Source: Pseudomonas beijingensis (GTDB lineage: Bacteria; Pseudomonadota; Gammaproteobacteria; Pseudomonadales; Pseudomonadaceae). From it: DNA of 64,000 bases. The notes under the pieces are model-generated. The model did no database searches and had not been told where the DNA came from. It was given only the letters and a program-made list of their open reading frames with translations. This document shows positions 1 through 6,896 of this stretch, piece after piece. The DNA lies in contig NZ_CP117425.1 in NCBI RefSeq assembly GCF_030687295.1, forward strand, positions 2,670,001 to 2,734,000, read 5' to 3'. Position 1 is the first letter of the stretch, and each line of letters opens with the position of its first letter. The translations under genes and the position numbers were made by a program.

Positions 1-471
1 ATGGGCATGTATCTGGGCATAGTAAGAGCCTCCAAAGTTGATGAGTCTCTCTGTTGATCGGGTCGCCAAACCCGGTCGCCTTTTGGGCGACGAGGGACTA
101 TAGACCGACCCACTTGAGGGCTACAAGACACCGCTTTCCGAGCTTTGTGTAGGACTTTTGACCTAGCGGCGGTCGGCTTTTTGGGCTGCTTCGGGTCAGG
201 TAAAAGATGCGACTGCTGCGCAGTCGAGCGGGAGCAAGCTCCCTCGCCACGGGGAACGGTTCTCGACTTGGGTTGGTTTTGTATCAGCCGTGGGAGCTGT
301 CGTGGGGCTTGGCTCTTCGTAGGGGCGGACCCAGTCCCTCCGTTTCCTTCCCAGCGACCCTGCTTGTCGTCCTATCTGTCCCTTTCGCAGGAGGTTTGCG
401 CCTCTGTGCAGGATCTTTCGTACTTTTATAAGGGGATGCGTCTGATTTCAGAAGGACAGTTTCGACAGTAG
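1..471. other. Non-coding stretch with hairpin and REP repeat
   Basis: I see no credible gene here; the short open frames have no family features and run through a REP repeat. A hairpin GTCGCC-TTTTG-GGCGAC sits at 75-91, next to a second GTCGCC copy near 62-67. A REP-type element occupies 209-252. The segment ends in front of a decayed brnT, so it may once have carried the 5' part of that gene, but nothing recognisable remains. Confidence 0.5.
209..252 (+). repeat. REP-type repeat, family B (copy 1)
   Basis: These 44 bases recur without a mismatch at 1747-1790. The core has the dyad GACTGCTGCGCAGTC followed by GAGCGGGAGCAAGCTCCCTC and GCCACGG. Paired inverted versions of the same family occur at 12472-12566 and 47338-47466. 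Confidence 0.8.
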
Positions 472-600
472 GCTTCGGTAAAACAGGTACCCGGGCGTCG
501 ACCCATCGGCTTGATCAAAGAGTTGATCGGCGTGGTCGTGTACACCGAACGGCGGGGCGATGTGATCTGGATCATCTCCGCCCGAAATACTACTAAATAG
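472..600 (+). pseudogene. BrnT-type toxin remnant (C-terminal part only)
   Basis: In the frame closing with TAG at 598-600 the translation contains GVVVYTERRGDVIWIISAR. This resembles the conserved C-terminal strand of BrnT ribonuclease toxins (VVVYTxRGDxIRIISAR). The frame is closed upstream by TAG at 469-471 and no start with a ribosome site is present. The catalytic N-terminal part is therefore missing and the product is not expected to be an active toxin. The stop overlaps the ribosome binding site of the downstream brnA-like gene, the normal brnTA arrangement. The identification rests on about 25 residues plus context. Confidence 0.65.
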
Positions 601-613
601 GAGGCCATACGTT

Positions 614-862
614 ATGTCGAAAACGTCGAAAACTGGCTGGGAGCGCCTGGCCAAGTTGAATGACGGGGACATCGATACCAGCGATATCTCCGAACTGGGT
701 GAAGATTTCTTCCGCCGCACTGAGCTGCGGGTGCCGGTAAAGCAGGCGGTGACCATTCGCCTTGATGCCGATGTGGTGGAGTGGTTCAAGGGGCAGGACG
801 CGGGTTATCAGACACGCATCAATCAGTTCCTTCGCCAATACATGCAGGCCAAGCAGGGATGA
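614..862 (+). CDS. brnA: BrnA-family antitoxin (orphan)
   Basis: This 82-residue protein looks like a BrnA/DUF4415 antitoxin. Residues about 43-78 form a ribbon-helix-helix segment (VKQAVTIRLDADVVEWFK, then a TRINQFLRQYM helix) that would bind operator DNA. A GGAGG at 600-604 precedes the ATG by nine bases and overlaps the stop of the brnT remnant. Since the toxin is truncated, the antitoxin appears to be an orphan. It may persist as a DNA-binding repressor or to neutralise a toxin encoded elsewhere. The family call is fairly secure; the biological role is inferred. Confidence 0.8.
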   Translation: MSKTSKTGWERLAKLNDGDIDTSDISELGEDFFRRTELRVPVKQAVTIRLDADVVEWFKGQDAGYQTRINQFLRQYMQAKQG

Positions 863-992
863 ACTATTTCACGCTATGAATCGGCCTCCCTACGAATCGC
901 CCGCTTTCATAGTTTCCCTTTTCGATCCTCCCTCAACGTGGCTCGTCGTTAAATACATGTCTTGAGTTTCTGAGGCATCATATTTTGTTGCG

Positions 993-1004
993 TGTTGCGC
1001 AACA
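993..1004. promoter_or_regulatory. Palindrome upstream of higBA, likely HigA operator
   Basis: TGTTGCGCAACA is a perfect 12-bp palindrome whose end lies 14 bases before the higB start codon. HigA-type antitoxins autoregulate by binding palindromes overlapping their own promoter, so this is the best operator candidate. The assignment rests on position and symmetry only. Confidence 0.5.
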
Positions 1005-1018
1005 TGCTAGGCTTTCCC

Positions 1019-1297
1019 ATGATCAAGTCTTTTCAACACAAAGGGCTACGCAAGCTCTTCGATACGGGCACTACGGCAGGCGTGCAGCCCGCTCACGCCA
1101 AGCGGCTACGAATGCAGCTAGCGGCCTTGAATACAGCCATGACGATTGATGACATGGATATTCCCGGCTTCCGCCTTCACCCGCTAAAAGGCGAAATGCA
1201 TGGGCGCTGGTCAGTCATGGTGAATGGCAATTGGCGGCTGACGTTCGAGTTTCGCGATGGAAACGCTTACGTCCTGGACTACGAGGATTACCACTGA
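1019..1297 (+). CDS. higB: HigB-type toxin (RelE/ParE superfamily)
   Basis: The 92-residue product has the layout of HigB mRNA interferases. It carries the conserved core GFRLHPLKGEMHGRWSVMV and the C-terminal NGNWRLTFEF..VLDYEDYH. Such toxins cleave mRNA on the ribosome and are neutralised by HigA. I start at the ATG at 1019 (MIKSFQHKGLRKLF), the usual family N-terminus; an upstream in-frame start at 992 would lie inside the palindromic operator. The stop TGA shares its last base with the ATG of higA, so the pair is translationally coupled in the toxin-first order typical of higBA. The gene appears intact. Confidence 0.92.
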   Translation: MIKSFQHKGLRKLFDTGTTAGVQPAHAKRLRMQLAALNTAMTIDDMDIPGFRLHPLKGEMHGRWSVMVNGNWRLTFEFRDGNAYVLDYEDYH

Positions 1298-1584
1298 TGA
1301 ACATGCACAACCCTCCCCATCCAGGGGAGTTCATTACCGAGATTTATCTGGAACCGAACGGTATCAGCGGTCGCGAGCTGGCGGAAAAGCTCGGTGTAGC
1401 CCCCTCGACATTGAGCCGTGTCTTGAAGGGCACTAGCCGCGTTTCGCCTGAAATGGCATTGCGGTTGTCTGTAGCGCTTGGCCGCTCGCCGGAGAGTTGG
1501 CTGGCCATGCAGGATGCTTACGATCTATGGGTGGCCCGTCAGCATGTTGATTTGTTGCAGGTAAGAAAGCTCGCTTTCGCCTGA
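1297..1584 (+). CDS. higA: HigA-type antitoxin, XRE family
   Basis: This 95-residue protein begins MNMHNPPHPGEFITEIYLEP, the standard HigA opening. Residues about 25-60 form a helix-turn-helix (GRELAEKLGVAPSTLSRVLKG) typical of XRE/Cro regulators, followed by the family segment RVSPEMALRLSVALGRSPESW. The start overlaps the higB stop by one base (TGATG). It should neutralise HigB and repress the operon through the palindrome at 993-1004. Length and motifs are complete. Confidence 0.93.
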   Translation: MNMHNPPHPGEFITEIYLEPNGISGRELAEKLGVAPSTLSRVLKGTSRVSPEMALRLSVALGRSPESWLAMQDAYDLWVARQHVDLLQVRKLAFA

Positions 1585-1746
1585 ATCATCCCTCCAATGT
1601 TGGCGGACGCGGGGATCAGAGACAGACCAATCGAGATCGGCCTGTCTTTTTAATCGTGGTCTGGTCCGGTTTTCGTCTGGACAACAGGCGACCCTGAGTT
1701 GCCCATCCTTTCATTACTCCGCTATTTACGCCGGTAGGCACAGAAG

Positions 1747-1790
1747 GCGACTGCTGCGCAGTCGAGCGGGAGCAAGCTCCCTCGCCACGG
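1747..1790 (+). repeat. REP-type repeat, family B (copy 2)
   Basis: Identical over 44 bases to 209-252 and in the same orientation. The two copies bracket the brnT remnant, brnA-like gene and higBA. It lies between higA and the convergent DUF899 gene. Confidence 0.8.
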
Positions 1791-1811
1791 AGGCGGCGCT
1801 CGAGATTGGCA

Positions 1812-2543
1812 TCAGCCATGGCAGCAGCCGTGGGGCTTGGCCTCTTCGTATTTATCGTGGTGCCGTACCCAATCCATGATTTCGTCTTCGTTGCGGCCCT
1901 TGGGCGTCAGGTCGAGGTAGTTGTAGGTACCGACCAATATATCCAGGCCGCGGGCGTAGGTGGAGTAGGTGTGGAAGATGTCGCCGGCTGCGTTGCGATA
2001 GAAGACGCTCAGGCCGGGGAGTTCGCCTTCGGCGCTGTCGGTTTTTTCGTAGTTGTAGGTGGCTTTTTCGTTGGCGGTGTCTTCGGCTTTGAAGCTGACG
2101 CCGAAGTCGTAGTTGAAGTCGTAGCCTTCCGATGAGATCCAGTCGAAGGCCCAGCCCATGCGGCGTTTGAAGGCTTGGAATTCGGCGAACGGGGCGCGGG
2201 AGACGGCGACCACGGCTACGTCGTGGTGGGCCAGGTGTTGGTTGGCGCCGTCGATGTGGTCGGACAGGAAGGAGCAGCCTTGGCAGCCTTCTGTCCAGCC
2301 GGGGCCGAACATGAAGTGGTAGATGATCAGTTGGCTGCGGCCGCCGAACAGGTCGGCCAGGCTCAGTTCGCCGTGGGGGCCTTGGAAGCGGTAGGGTTTG
2401 TCGATTTTTACCCAGGGCAGGGCGCGGCGTTCGGCGCTGAGTTTGTCGCGTTCGCGGGTGAAGGCTTTTTCGTGGATCAGGTGCTGGCGGCGGGCGGCGA
2501 GCCATTCTTCCCGCGAGACGACTGGATGATTTTCTACGTTCAT
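1812..2543 (-). CDS. DUF899 family thioredoxin-like protein
   Basis: The 243-residue product belongs to the DUF899 family, a thioredoxin-fold group of unknown reaction. Visible family segments are PYRFQGPHGELSLADLFGGR, the stretch FGPGWTEGCQGCSFLSD with a CxxC pair in the thioredoxin-like active-site position, and a C-terminal GTYNYLDLTPKGR block. The C-terminus ends in HGCCHG, possibly metal-binding. The ATG at 2543 is preceded by GGAGAAATCACC, which fixes the start against longer open frames. No signal peptide is evident, so it is likely cytosolic. It is monocistronic and convergent with higA. Confidence 0.88.
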   Translation of the reverse strand: MNVENHPVVSREEWLAARRQHLIHEKAFTRERDKLSAERRALPWVKIDKPYRFQGPHGELSLADLFGGRSQLIIYHFMFGPGWTEGCQGCSFLSDHIDGANQHLAHHDVAVVAVSRAPFAEFQAFKRRMGWAFDWISSEGYDFNYDFGVSFKAEDTANEKATYNYEKTDSAEGELPGLSVFYRNAAGDIFHTYSTYARGLDILVGTYNYLDLTPKGRNEDEIMDWVRHHDKYEEAKPHGCCHG

Positions 2544-2727
2544 GGTGATTTCTCCTGTGGCTGAGCTGTGAAATCGGCTTTCAACAGGTGGTCGTTTGGC
2601 CTTGGCGGAATTCGACAGGCCGTTGGTCGGTTCAAGGTAAAGACCGCCCGGAAACCCGGCTGAACGGTGGCGCAGCACCTCGGTCACAACCTAGGTAGGC
2701 ATCTCACTCTTTGGAGGATGGACCAGG

Positions 2728-3120
2728 ATGACGACTTATAACTGGGACTTGATCGAACGGTTGTTGCACGAAGTGCAAAATGGCGCCGGTCATAGCTTTG
2801 CTCCTCGGGCTTATGCGGAGGAGTACGCGGCGGCGAAAGCGGCTGCAGGCGAGGCGATCGAGAATCTCGATCATCTGAAAGCGGTCGCCGGGGAGTATGA
2901 AAAGTTGCTGCTGGAGCGTGGCTATATCGAGCCGCGGCCGGAGGAAGAGGGCGGTAATGGCGAGAATTTTGTGCTGACGCCGCGGGGCTCGCGGTTGTTG
3001 AGCCTGATCGACAGCAGTATTCCGGGCAATGATCATCCGCGCCAGGTGTTGGATGAGCAGGAAGATGCGCTGGATGAGTTTACGTTTGATGACTTGGCTT
3101 CGAAGGCGCAGATTGCCTGA
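2728..3120 (+). CDS. Conserved hypothetical protein, DUF2513-like
   Basis: This 130-residue acidic protein starts MTTYNWDLIERLLHEVQN. The opening and the later segment YEKLLLERGYIEPRP...FVLTPRGSRLLSLID resemble DUF2513-type winged-helix proteins, where the second part reads as a wing plus recognition region. The ATG follows GGAGGATGGACCAGG. A REP pair follows the gene. No partner gene is evident, and the role as a regulator is only suggested by fold resemblance. Confidence 0.6.
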   Translation: MTTYNWDLIERLLHEVQNGAGHSFAPRAYAEEYAAAKAAAGEAIENLDHLKAVAGEYEKLLLERGYIEPRPEEEGGNGENFVLTPRGSRLLSLIDSSIPGNDHPRQVLDEQEDALDEFTFDDLASKAQIA

Positions 3121-3155
3121 CAGGCCTGCACTGAATCCCGTGGGAGCTGAGCTTG

Positions 3156-3244
3156 TGTGGGAGCAAGGCTTGCCCGCGATGCAGGCAACACGGTCTATCA
3201 GATGGACCGAGGTGATGCTATCGCGGGCAAGCCTTGCTCCCACA
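3156..3244. repeat. REP pair (family A, GCAAGGCTTGCCCGCGAT type)
   Basis: Two inverted copies of TGTGGGAGCAAGGCTTGCCC face each other across about 45 bases, so the transcript could fold into a long stem. It lies between convergent genes and may act as a bidirectional transcript end. Confidence 0.85.
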
Positions 3245-3276
3245 GAAGCTCGCTCTCACATGGGATCTCAGTGGTT

Positions 3277-4143
3277 TTATGAGCGTGCTGCCTTCAGACA
3301 CTTCAAGTCAGTGAAATCCTTCTTCACCCCGTCGATTTTCTTCAGCAGCCGTTCGCGCTGGGGCGGGGTGCTTTCGGCCATCAGGTCCACCAGCAGGCTG
3401 CGGGCCTGGGCTTCGGTTTTGCTGAAGGCCTCGCGGTAGGCAGGGGTCCAGAGGCTTTCGCGATTGACCAGCAGTTGCTCGATGCGTTTGGGGAAGTCGG
3501 GGCTGTGGCGTTGGGCCACGGCTTCGCTGAACTGGTTTTGCCAGTGGGCGCGGTTGGCGATCCATTGCTGGTTCTGGTCGCCGAGGGCGGTGGACCAGGC
3601 TGTCACCCGTTGGCGCTGGGCGTCATTGAGTGGACCGAGCCAGTCGTCCAGGCGTTTGACCATGCGTTCGCTGCGTTCCTGGATCTGCTCCTGCAGCGTC
3701 GGCTTGAGGTATTGCTGCTGGCGTTTGCGCTGGTCCTTGACGAAGGCGGCGTCCATGTCGGCGACTTGGTCGTCGCTCAGGCCTTGCAGCAATTCGATGG
3801 CCGAGGGTGTGATAGCCCGGGCGGTTTCGGCGATGGCGGCCTTGGCTTCCCGGGTGCGCTGTTGTAGGGCTTGGTCGGTCACCTGGTTGGCCTGCACCAT
3901 GGTTTCCAAACGGTCCAGCCAATCGAGGTAGCCGGGCAACTGGGTGGTGCAGTGCCAGGTCAAGTGGTCCTTGAGGCGTTCGTTGAACCAGTCTTTTTGC
4001 TCGCCTTTGATGTCCAGGTAATCGTTGAGGGTCCAGGGGATGATCAGGTCGAGGTTGCGGTACGCCAAGCCGACTCGGCTACAGGCAGTGAGCGTCAGCA
4101 GCAGGGCGATGAACATGGCAGTGCGGGTTAACCAGCGCGACAT
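3277..4143 (-). CDS. DUF6279 family lipoprotein
   Basis: The 288-residue protein has a lipoprotein signal: MSRWLTRTAMFIALLLTLTAC with Cys21 after LTA as the predicted lipidation site. The rest is helical and rich in charged residues and Gln (for example DQRKRQQQYLKPTLQEQIQE), matching DUF6279 lipoproteins. These are envelope proteins of unknown function. The residue after the lipidated Cys is Ser, which favours sorting to the outer membrane. It is monocistronic, with a REP pair downstream. Confidence 0.85.
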   Translation of the reverse strand: MSRWLTRTAMFIALLLTLTACSRVGLAYRNLDLIIPWTLNDYLDIKGEQKDWFNERLKDHLTWHCTTQLPGYLDWLDRLETMVQANQVTDQALQQRTREAKAAIAETARAITPSAIELLQGLSDDQVADMDAAFVKDQRKRQQQYLKPTLQEQIQERSERMVKRLDDWLGPLNDAQRQRVTAWSTALGDQNQQWIANRAHWQNQFSEAVAQRHSPDFPKRIEQLLVNRESLWTPAYREAFSKTEAQARSLLVDLMAESTPPQRERLLKKIDGVKKDFTDLKCLKAARS

Positions 4144-4223
4144 GAGCGAGTCCTTGCAAAAACGTAAGTGTCTTGTTTGAGCATGGCAGGCGCACGGCAG
4201 TTCAGCCGATTAATGCGTAACGC

Positions 4224-4934
4224 TTAGTAAAAAGGATGGGCCATCTTGAGGGTCAGCAGGCTGTCGCATTCGCTGTTGTGGCCGGAATACGCCGAGCAAC
4301 TGCTGCCGCTGAGGCTTGAGTCGCTGTAGATCAGGTCCAGATCGATGCCCTTCCACGGACGGGAAATTTTCAATGACCAATCGCTGAAACTGCCTACATA
4401 ACCGTTCTCCACCGAAACCGGTGTATTGAGCTGGTGGGTGGTGTATTTGGCGCTGATGCCAATGCCGAACGGCACGTTGCCGCCCAAGTCGGCAAACAGT
4501 GTGCTGTTCTGTTTGTCTGGATCGTTGCTCAGGGCCGCGCCGAAACGGCTGCCGAGCACGGTCAGGCCGCCATAGAACTCCTGGCTGTCGAGGGTATCGA
4601 GGGTGGGGTAGCTGTAGTGGATCAGGCCGACTTCGTAGCCCAGGGTCTGGTCGAAGGGTTGTTTAAAACCCATGTAGGAATCGACTTCAAGGTCGGCGGA
4701 TACGCCCGCGCTGGGCGACCACTGGCCGACGTACCAGCCGCTGTCGTGGCTCAGGTCCAGGCCACCATGGAACGAACCGGTGCTCGACGGCGTGACCAAG
4801 CCCTGGGCCATGCTGCGGCTGGGGGTGGTGCCAAGCTTGAGGTCGAAGTCGCCGAGTTCGCGCTGGAATACCTGCCCATGGACGAGGGAGCACGAGAGCA
4901 GGCTGAATGTCAGCGGAACAATGGGGATGCGCAT
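4224..4934 (-). CDS. TorF-family putative outer-membrane porin
   Basis: The mature protein looks like a small beta-barrel of the TorF/gcw_chp group: alternating short strands, SGWYVGQWSPSAGVSADLEVDSYMGF, and a C-terminal Phe-Tyr after KMAHPFY. An N-terminal signal peptide (MRIPIVPLTFSLLSCSLVHG) directs export. I use the ATG at 4934 because a GGAA lies just upstream; an in-frame ATG at 4946 would add only MECS. Family members are putative porins or uptake channels with no established substrate. The gene stands alone. Confidence 0.72.
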   Translation of the reverse strand: MRIPIVPLTFSLLSCSLVHGQVFQRELGDFDLKLGTTPSRSMAQGLVTPSSTGSFHGGLDLSHDSGWYVGQWSPSAGVSADLEVDSYMGFKQPFDQTLGYEVGLIHYSYPTLDTLDSQEFYGGLTVLGSRFGAALSNDPDKQNSTLFADLGGNVPFGIGISAKYTTHQLNTPVSVENGYVGSFSDWSLKISRPWKGIDLDLIYSDSSLSGSSCSAYSGHNSECDSLLTLKMAHPFY

Positions 4935-5130
4935 GCTGCATTCCATCAATAGCGAGGAAGCCGGAACGATAACTAAGCTGAAACGCTTGAGTTAGAGAGG
5001 TGAAAGCATACCGGCGAATGCTCGGCAGTGAGGGCCGTTCGTCGATTCATGGGAAATGGGTAGAGCGGAGAGGGGTTCCAGTCCAAGCGCTTCGAAGCTC
5101 AAAGCGCTTTGGGACCAGGTGACGCGCAGG

Positions 5131-5319
5131 TTACTTCTTGCCCAGGCTGATCTGCTTGGACGGGCCGAATGTCTGGCCGCTGACGCCTTTGGCAATTTGC
5201 TGGATCTCGCCGCCGGATTTGAGGAACGCAGCGATCTGGTCGTTGATCGACTCGCTGGTTTCAACGGCTGGAGCTGGCTTTGCTTTGCTGTTGGATGCTT
5301 TTACGCGCATGACGGCCAT
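5131..5319 (-). CDS. Small conserved protein of unknown function
   Basis: This 62-residue basic protein (MAVMRVKASNSKAKPAPAVE onward) has a Lys/Ala/Pro-rich head and a C-terminal half INDQIAAFLKSGGEIQQIAKG with the look of a helix-turn-helix-like hairpin, ending GPSKQISLGKK. I do not recognise a named family. The composition resembles small nucleic-acid-associated proteins, but this is only an impression. The start at 5319 was chosen for a weak CAGG upstream; ATG at 5310 is an alternative. Confidence 0.55.
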   Translation of the reverse strand: MAVMRVKASNSKAKPAPAVETSESINDQIAAFLKSGGEIQQIAKGVSGQTFGPSKQISLGKK

Positions 5320-5659
5320 TAACCTGTAGATAATTAATTGGGCCAGGCATCGTACAGGAAATACTTGACAATTGCTTGGCAAATATCCTTCTGAATTATC
5401 GTTGTCGTGACGGGAATAATGCTCTGTTATCCGGCAATTATTGTCCTAAGCCTCTGTTTTAAATAACAACCCTGTGAAAAATAGTGCGCCGAGAGCGGAC
5501 GGAACGCCCCGGCACCGGCCTGACGAATGGCCCCTGCCCGGAGTGAAAACCCAGGAAAATCAACGGTTGTGCCAAGCCTTCCAGGCAAACCTTGCCGGCG
5601 GCCACGAATCGCGCCGCAAAACCGGGTAGAATGCCGCCCACGCAATGAGGGTATTGGAA
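5320..5659. other. Intergenic region between divergent genes
   Basis: This 340-base region separates the divergent small protein gene and the cvfB-like gene. The first half (5320-5480) is AT-rich and presumably carries promoters for both directions. I could not fix a convincing -35/-10 pair. The second half is GC-rich, and I see no gene in it. Confidence 0.4.
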
Positions 5660-6496
5660 ATGGCTTTAGTCGGGCGCTACAACAGTTTGCAAGTGGTTAA
5701 ACACACTAACTTCGGTTTATATCTGGATGGCGGTGCGGACGGCGAAATCCTGCTGCCCAATCGATATATTCCCAAGGATATTCCCAGTGAAGATGAAGAT
5801 TGGCTCAATGTTTTCATTTATCTGGACAGCGACGACAAATTGATCGCCACCACGGAAAAACCCAAGGTTCAGGTCGGTGAATTCGCCAGCCTGAAAGTGG
5901 TTGAGGTCAACAGCATCGGCGTGTTCCTGGACTGGGGCCTGCCCAAGGACCTGTTGCTGCCGTATTCCGAAGAAAAACGCCAGATGACCGCCGGCGAATA
6001 CTGCGTGGTGCACGTCTACCTCGACAAGCACACCCGTCGCATCACCGCCACGGCGCGCCTGGATCGTTATCTGGACAAGACCCCGGCCAACTACACGCCG
6101 GGCCAGGAAGTGGATTTGCTGGTCGCCGAAGCCACCGACATGGGGTTCAAGGCGATCATCAATAACAAGCACTGGGGCTTGATTCACAAGAATGAAATCT
6201 TCAAGTTCATGCGCGCCGGTAAACAGGAAAAAGGCTTCATCAAGGAAATCCGCCCGGACGGCAAGATCAGCCTGAGCCTGCAGCCTGTGGGCCAGGAAGC
6301 CGCCACCAGCCTGAACGCGAAGATCCTCGCCAAGTTGCGGGAGAACGATGGCACCCTGGCAGTCAGCGACAAGAGCGACCCGGCGCTGATCAGCAGCCTG
6401 TTTGGCGTGAGCAAGGGCAACTTCAAGAAGGCTATTGGTGCGCTGTACAAGAATGGGCAGATTGTCATTCATGCGGATCGCATTGAATTGAGCTGA
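5660..6496 (+). CDS. CvfB-family S1 RNA-binding protein
   Basis: The 278-residue protein matches the CvfB/YitL family. It has tandem S1-type OB folds ([21 protein letters not shown] near the start, [24 protein letters not shown] in the middle, a third ending GKISLSLQP) and a C-terminal winged helix ([26 protein letters not shown]). Homologues bind RNA and affect virulence factor expression. I start at the ATG at 5660, preceded by GAGG; an in-frame ATG at 5645 would add five residues. Likely cytosolic. The gene is followed by a REP pair. Confidence 0.85.
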   Translation: MALVGRYNSLQVVKHTNFGLYLDGGADGEILLPNRYIPKDIPSEDEDWLNVFIYLDSDDKLIATTEKPKVQVGEFASLKVVEVNSIGVFLDWGLPKDLLLPYSEEKRQMTAGEYCVVHVYLDKHTRRITATARLDRYLDKTPANYTPGQEVDLLVAEATDMGFKAIINNKHWGLIHKNEIFKFMRAGKQEKGFIKEIRPDGKISLSLQPVGQEAATSLNAKILAKLRENDGTLAVSDKSDPALISSLFGVSKGNFKKAIGALYKNGQIVIHADRIELS

Positions 6497-6556
6497 TCTT
6501 CAGTCGAGCCACTGCATCTGTGGCAAGTAAGGGTTTATGTGGCCAGGGAGGCGAGC

Positions 6557-6643
6557 TGTGGGAGCAAGGCTTGCCCGCGATGAAGGCGATGCGGTCTTTC
6601 TGAAACCGAGGCGCCTGTTTCGCGAGCAAGCTTTGCTCCCACA
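6557..6643. repeat. REP pair (family A)
   Basis: TGTGGGAGCAAGGCTTGCCC is followed after about 45 bases by a slightly diverged inverted copy (CGCGAGCAAGCTTTGCTCCC). It lies just after the cvfB-like gene. Confidence 0.85.
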
Positions 6644-6671
6644 TAATAGCGACGCGCCGCGACTTTCCTCT

Positions 6672-6823
6672 GTATACAAACTCCTGCACCTTTAGCATGC
6701 ACCCACGCCCTGTTCGTGGGCGCATGCCTGCTCCTGCTCAGCTTTAACCCCCACTGCACACCCCGGTTTGTCTCACATCCAGCGCTTATGGCACGCATTC
6801 TGCGTAGCAACGCGTATACAAAC
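6672..6823. promoter_or_regulatory. Leader of the NCS1 permease gene: GTATACAAAC repeats and hairpin
   Basis: The 10-mer GTATACAAAC occurs at 6672-6681 and again at 6814-6823; the first copy sits in the palindrome TGTATACA. Between them a strong hairpin lies at 6695-6727 (arms GCATG..CCCACG and CGTGGG..CATGC). TTGTATACAA-like palindromes are typical operators of GntR-family regulators, so the repeats may control the permease gene. This is inference from pattern only; no regulator gene is adjacent. Confidence 0.4.
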
Positions 6824-6896
6824 CATGCCGGCTCCCGTGCGCAGTATGGTGAGCAGGTCGATACGGGGGCACGGCGGTACTCAAAGGAGCCCCGCA

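Noticed and set aside
145..471. A 108-codon plus-strand frame at the window start
   Set aside because: It translates straight through a REP repeat and has no family features; the only coding trace nearby is the brnT remnant in the next frame segment.
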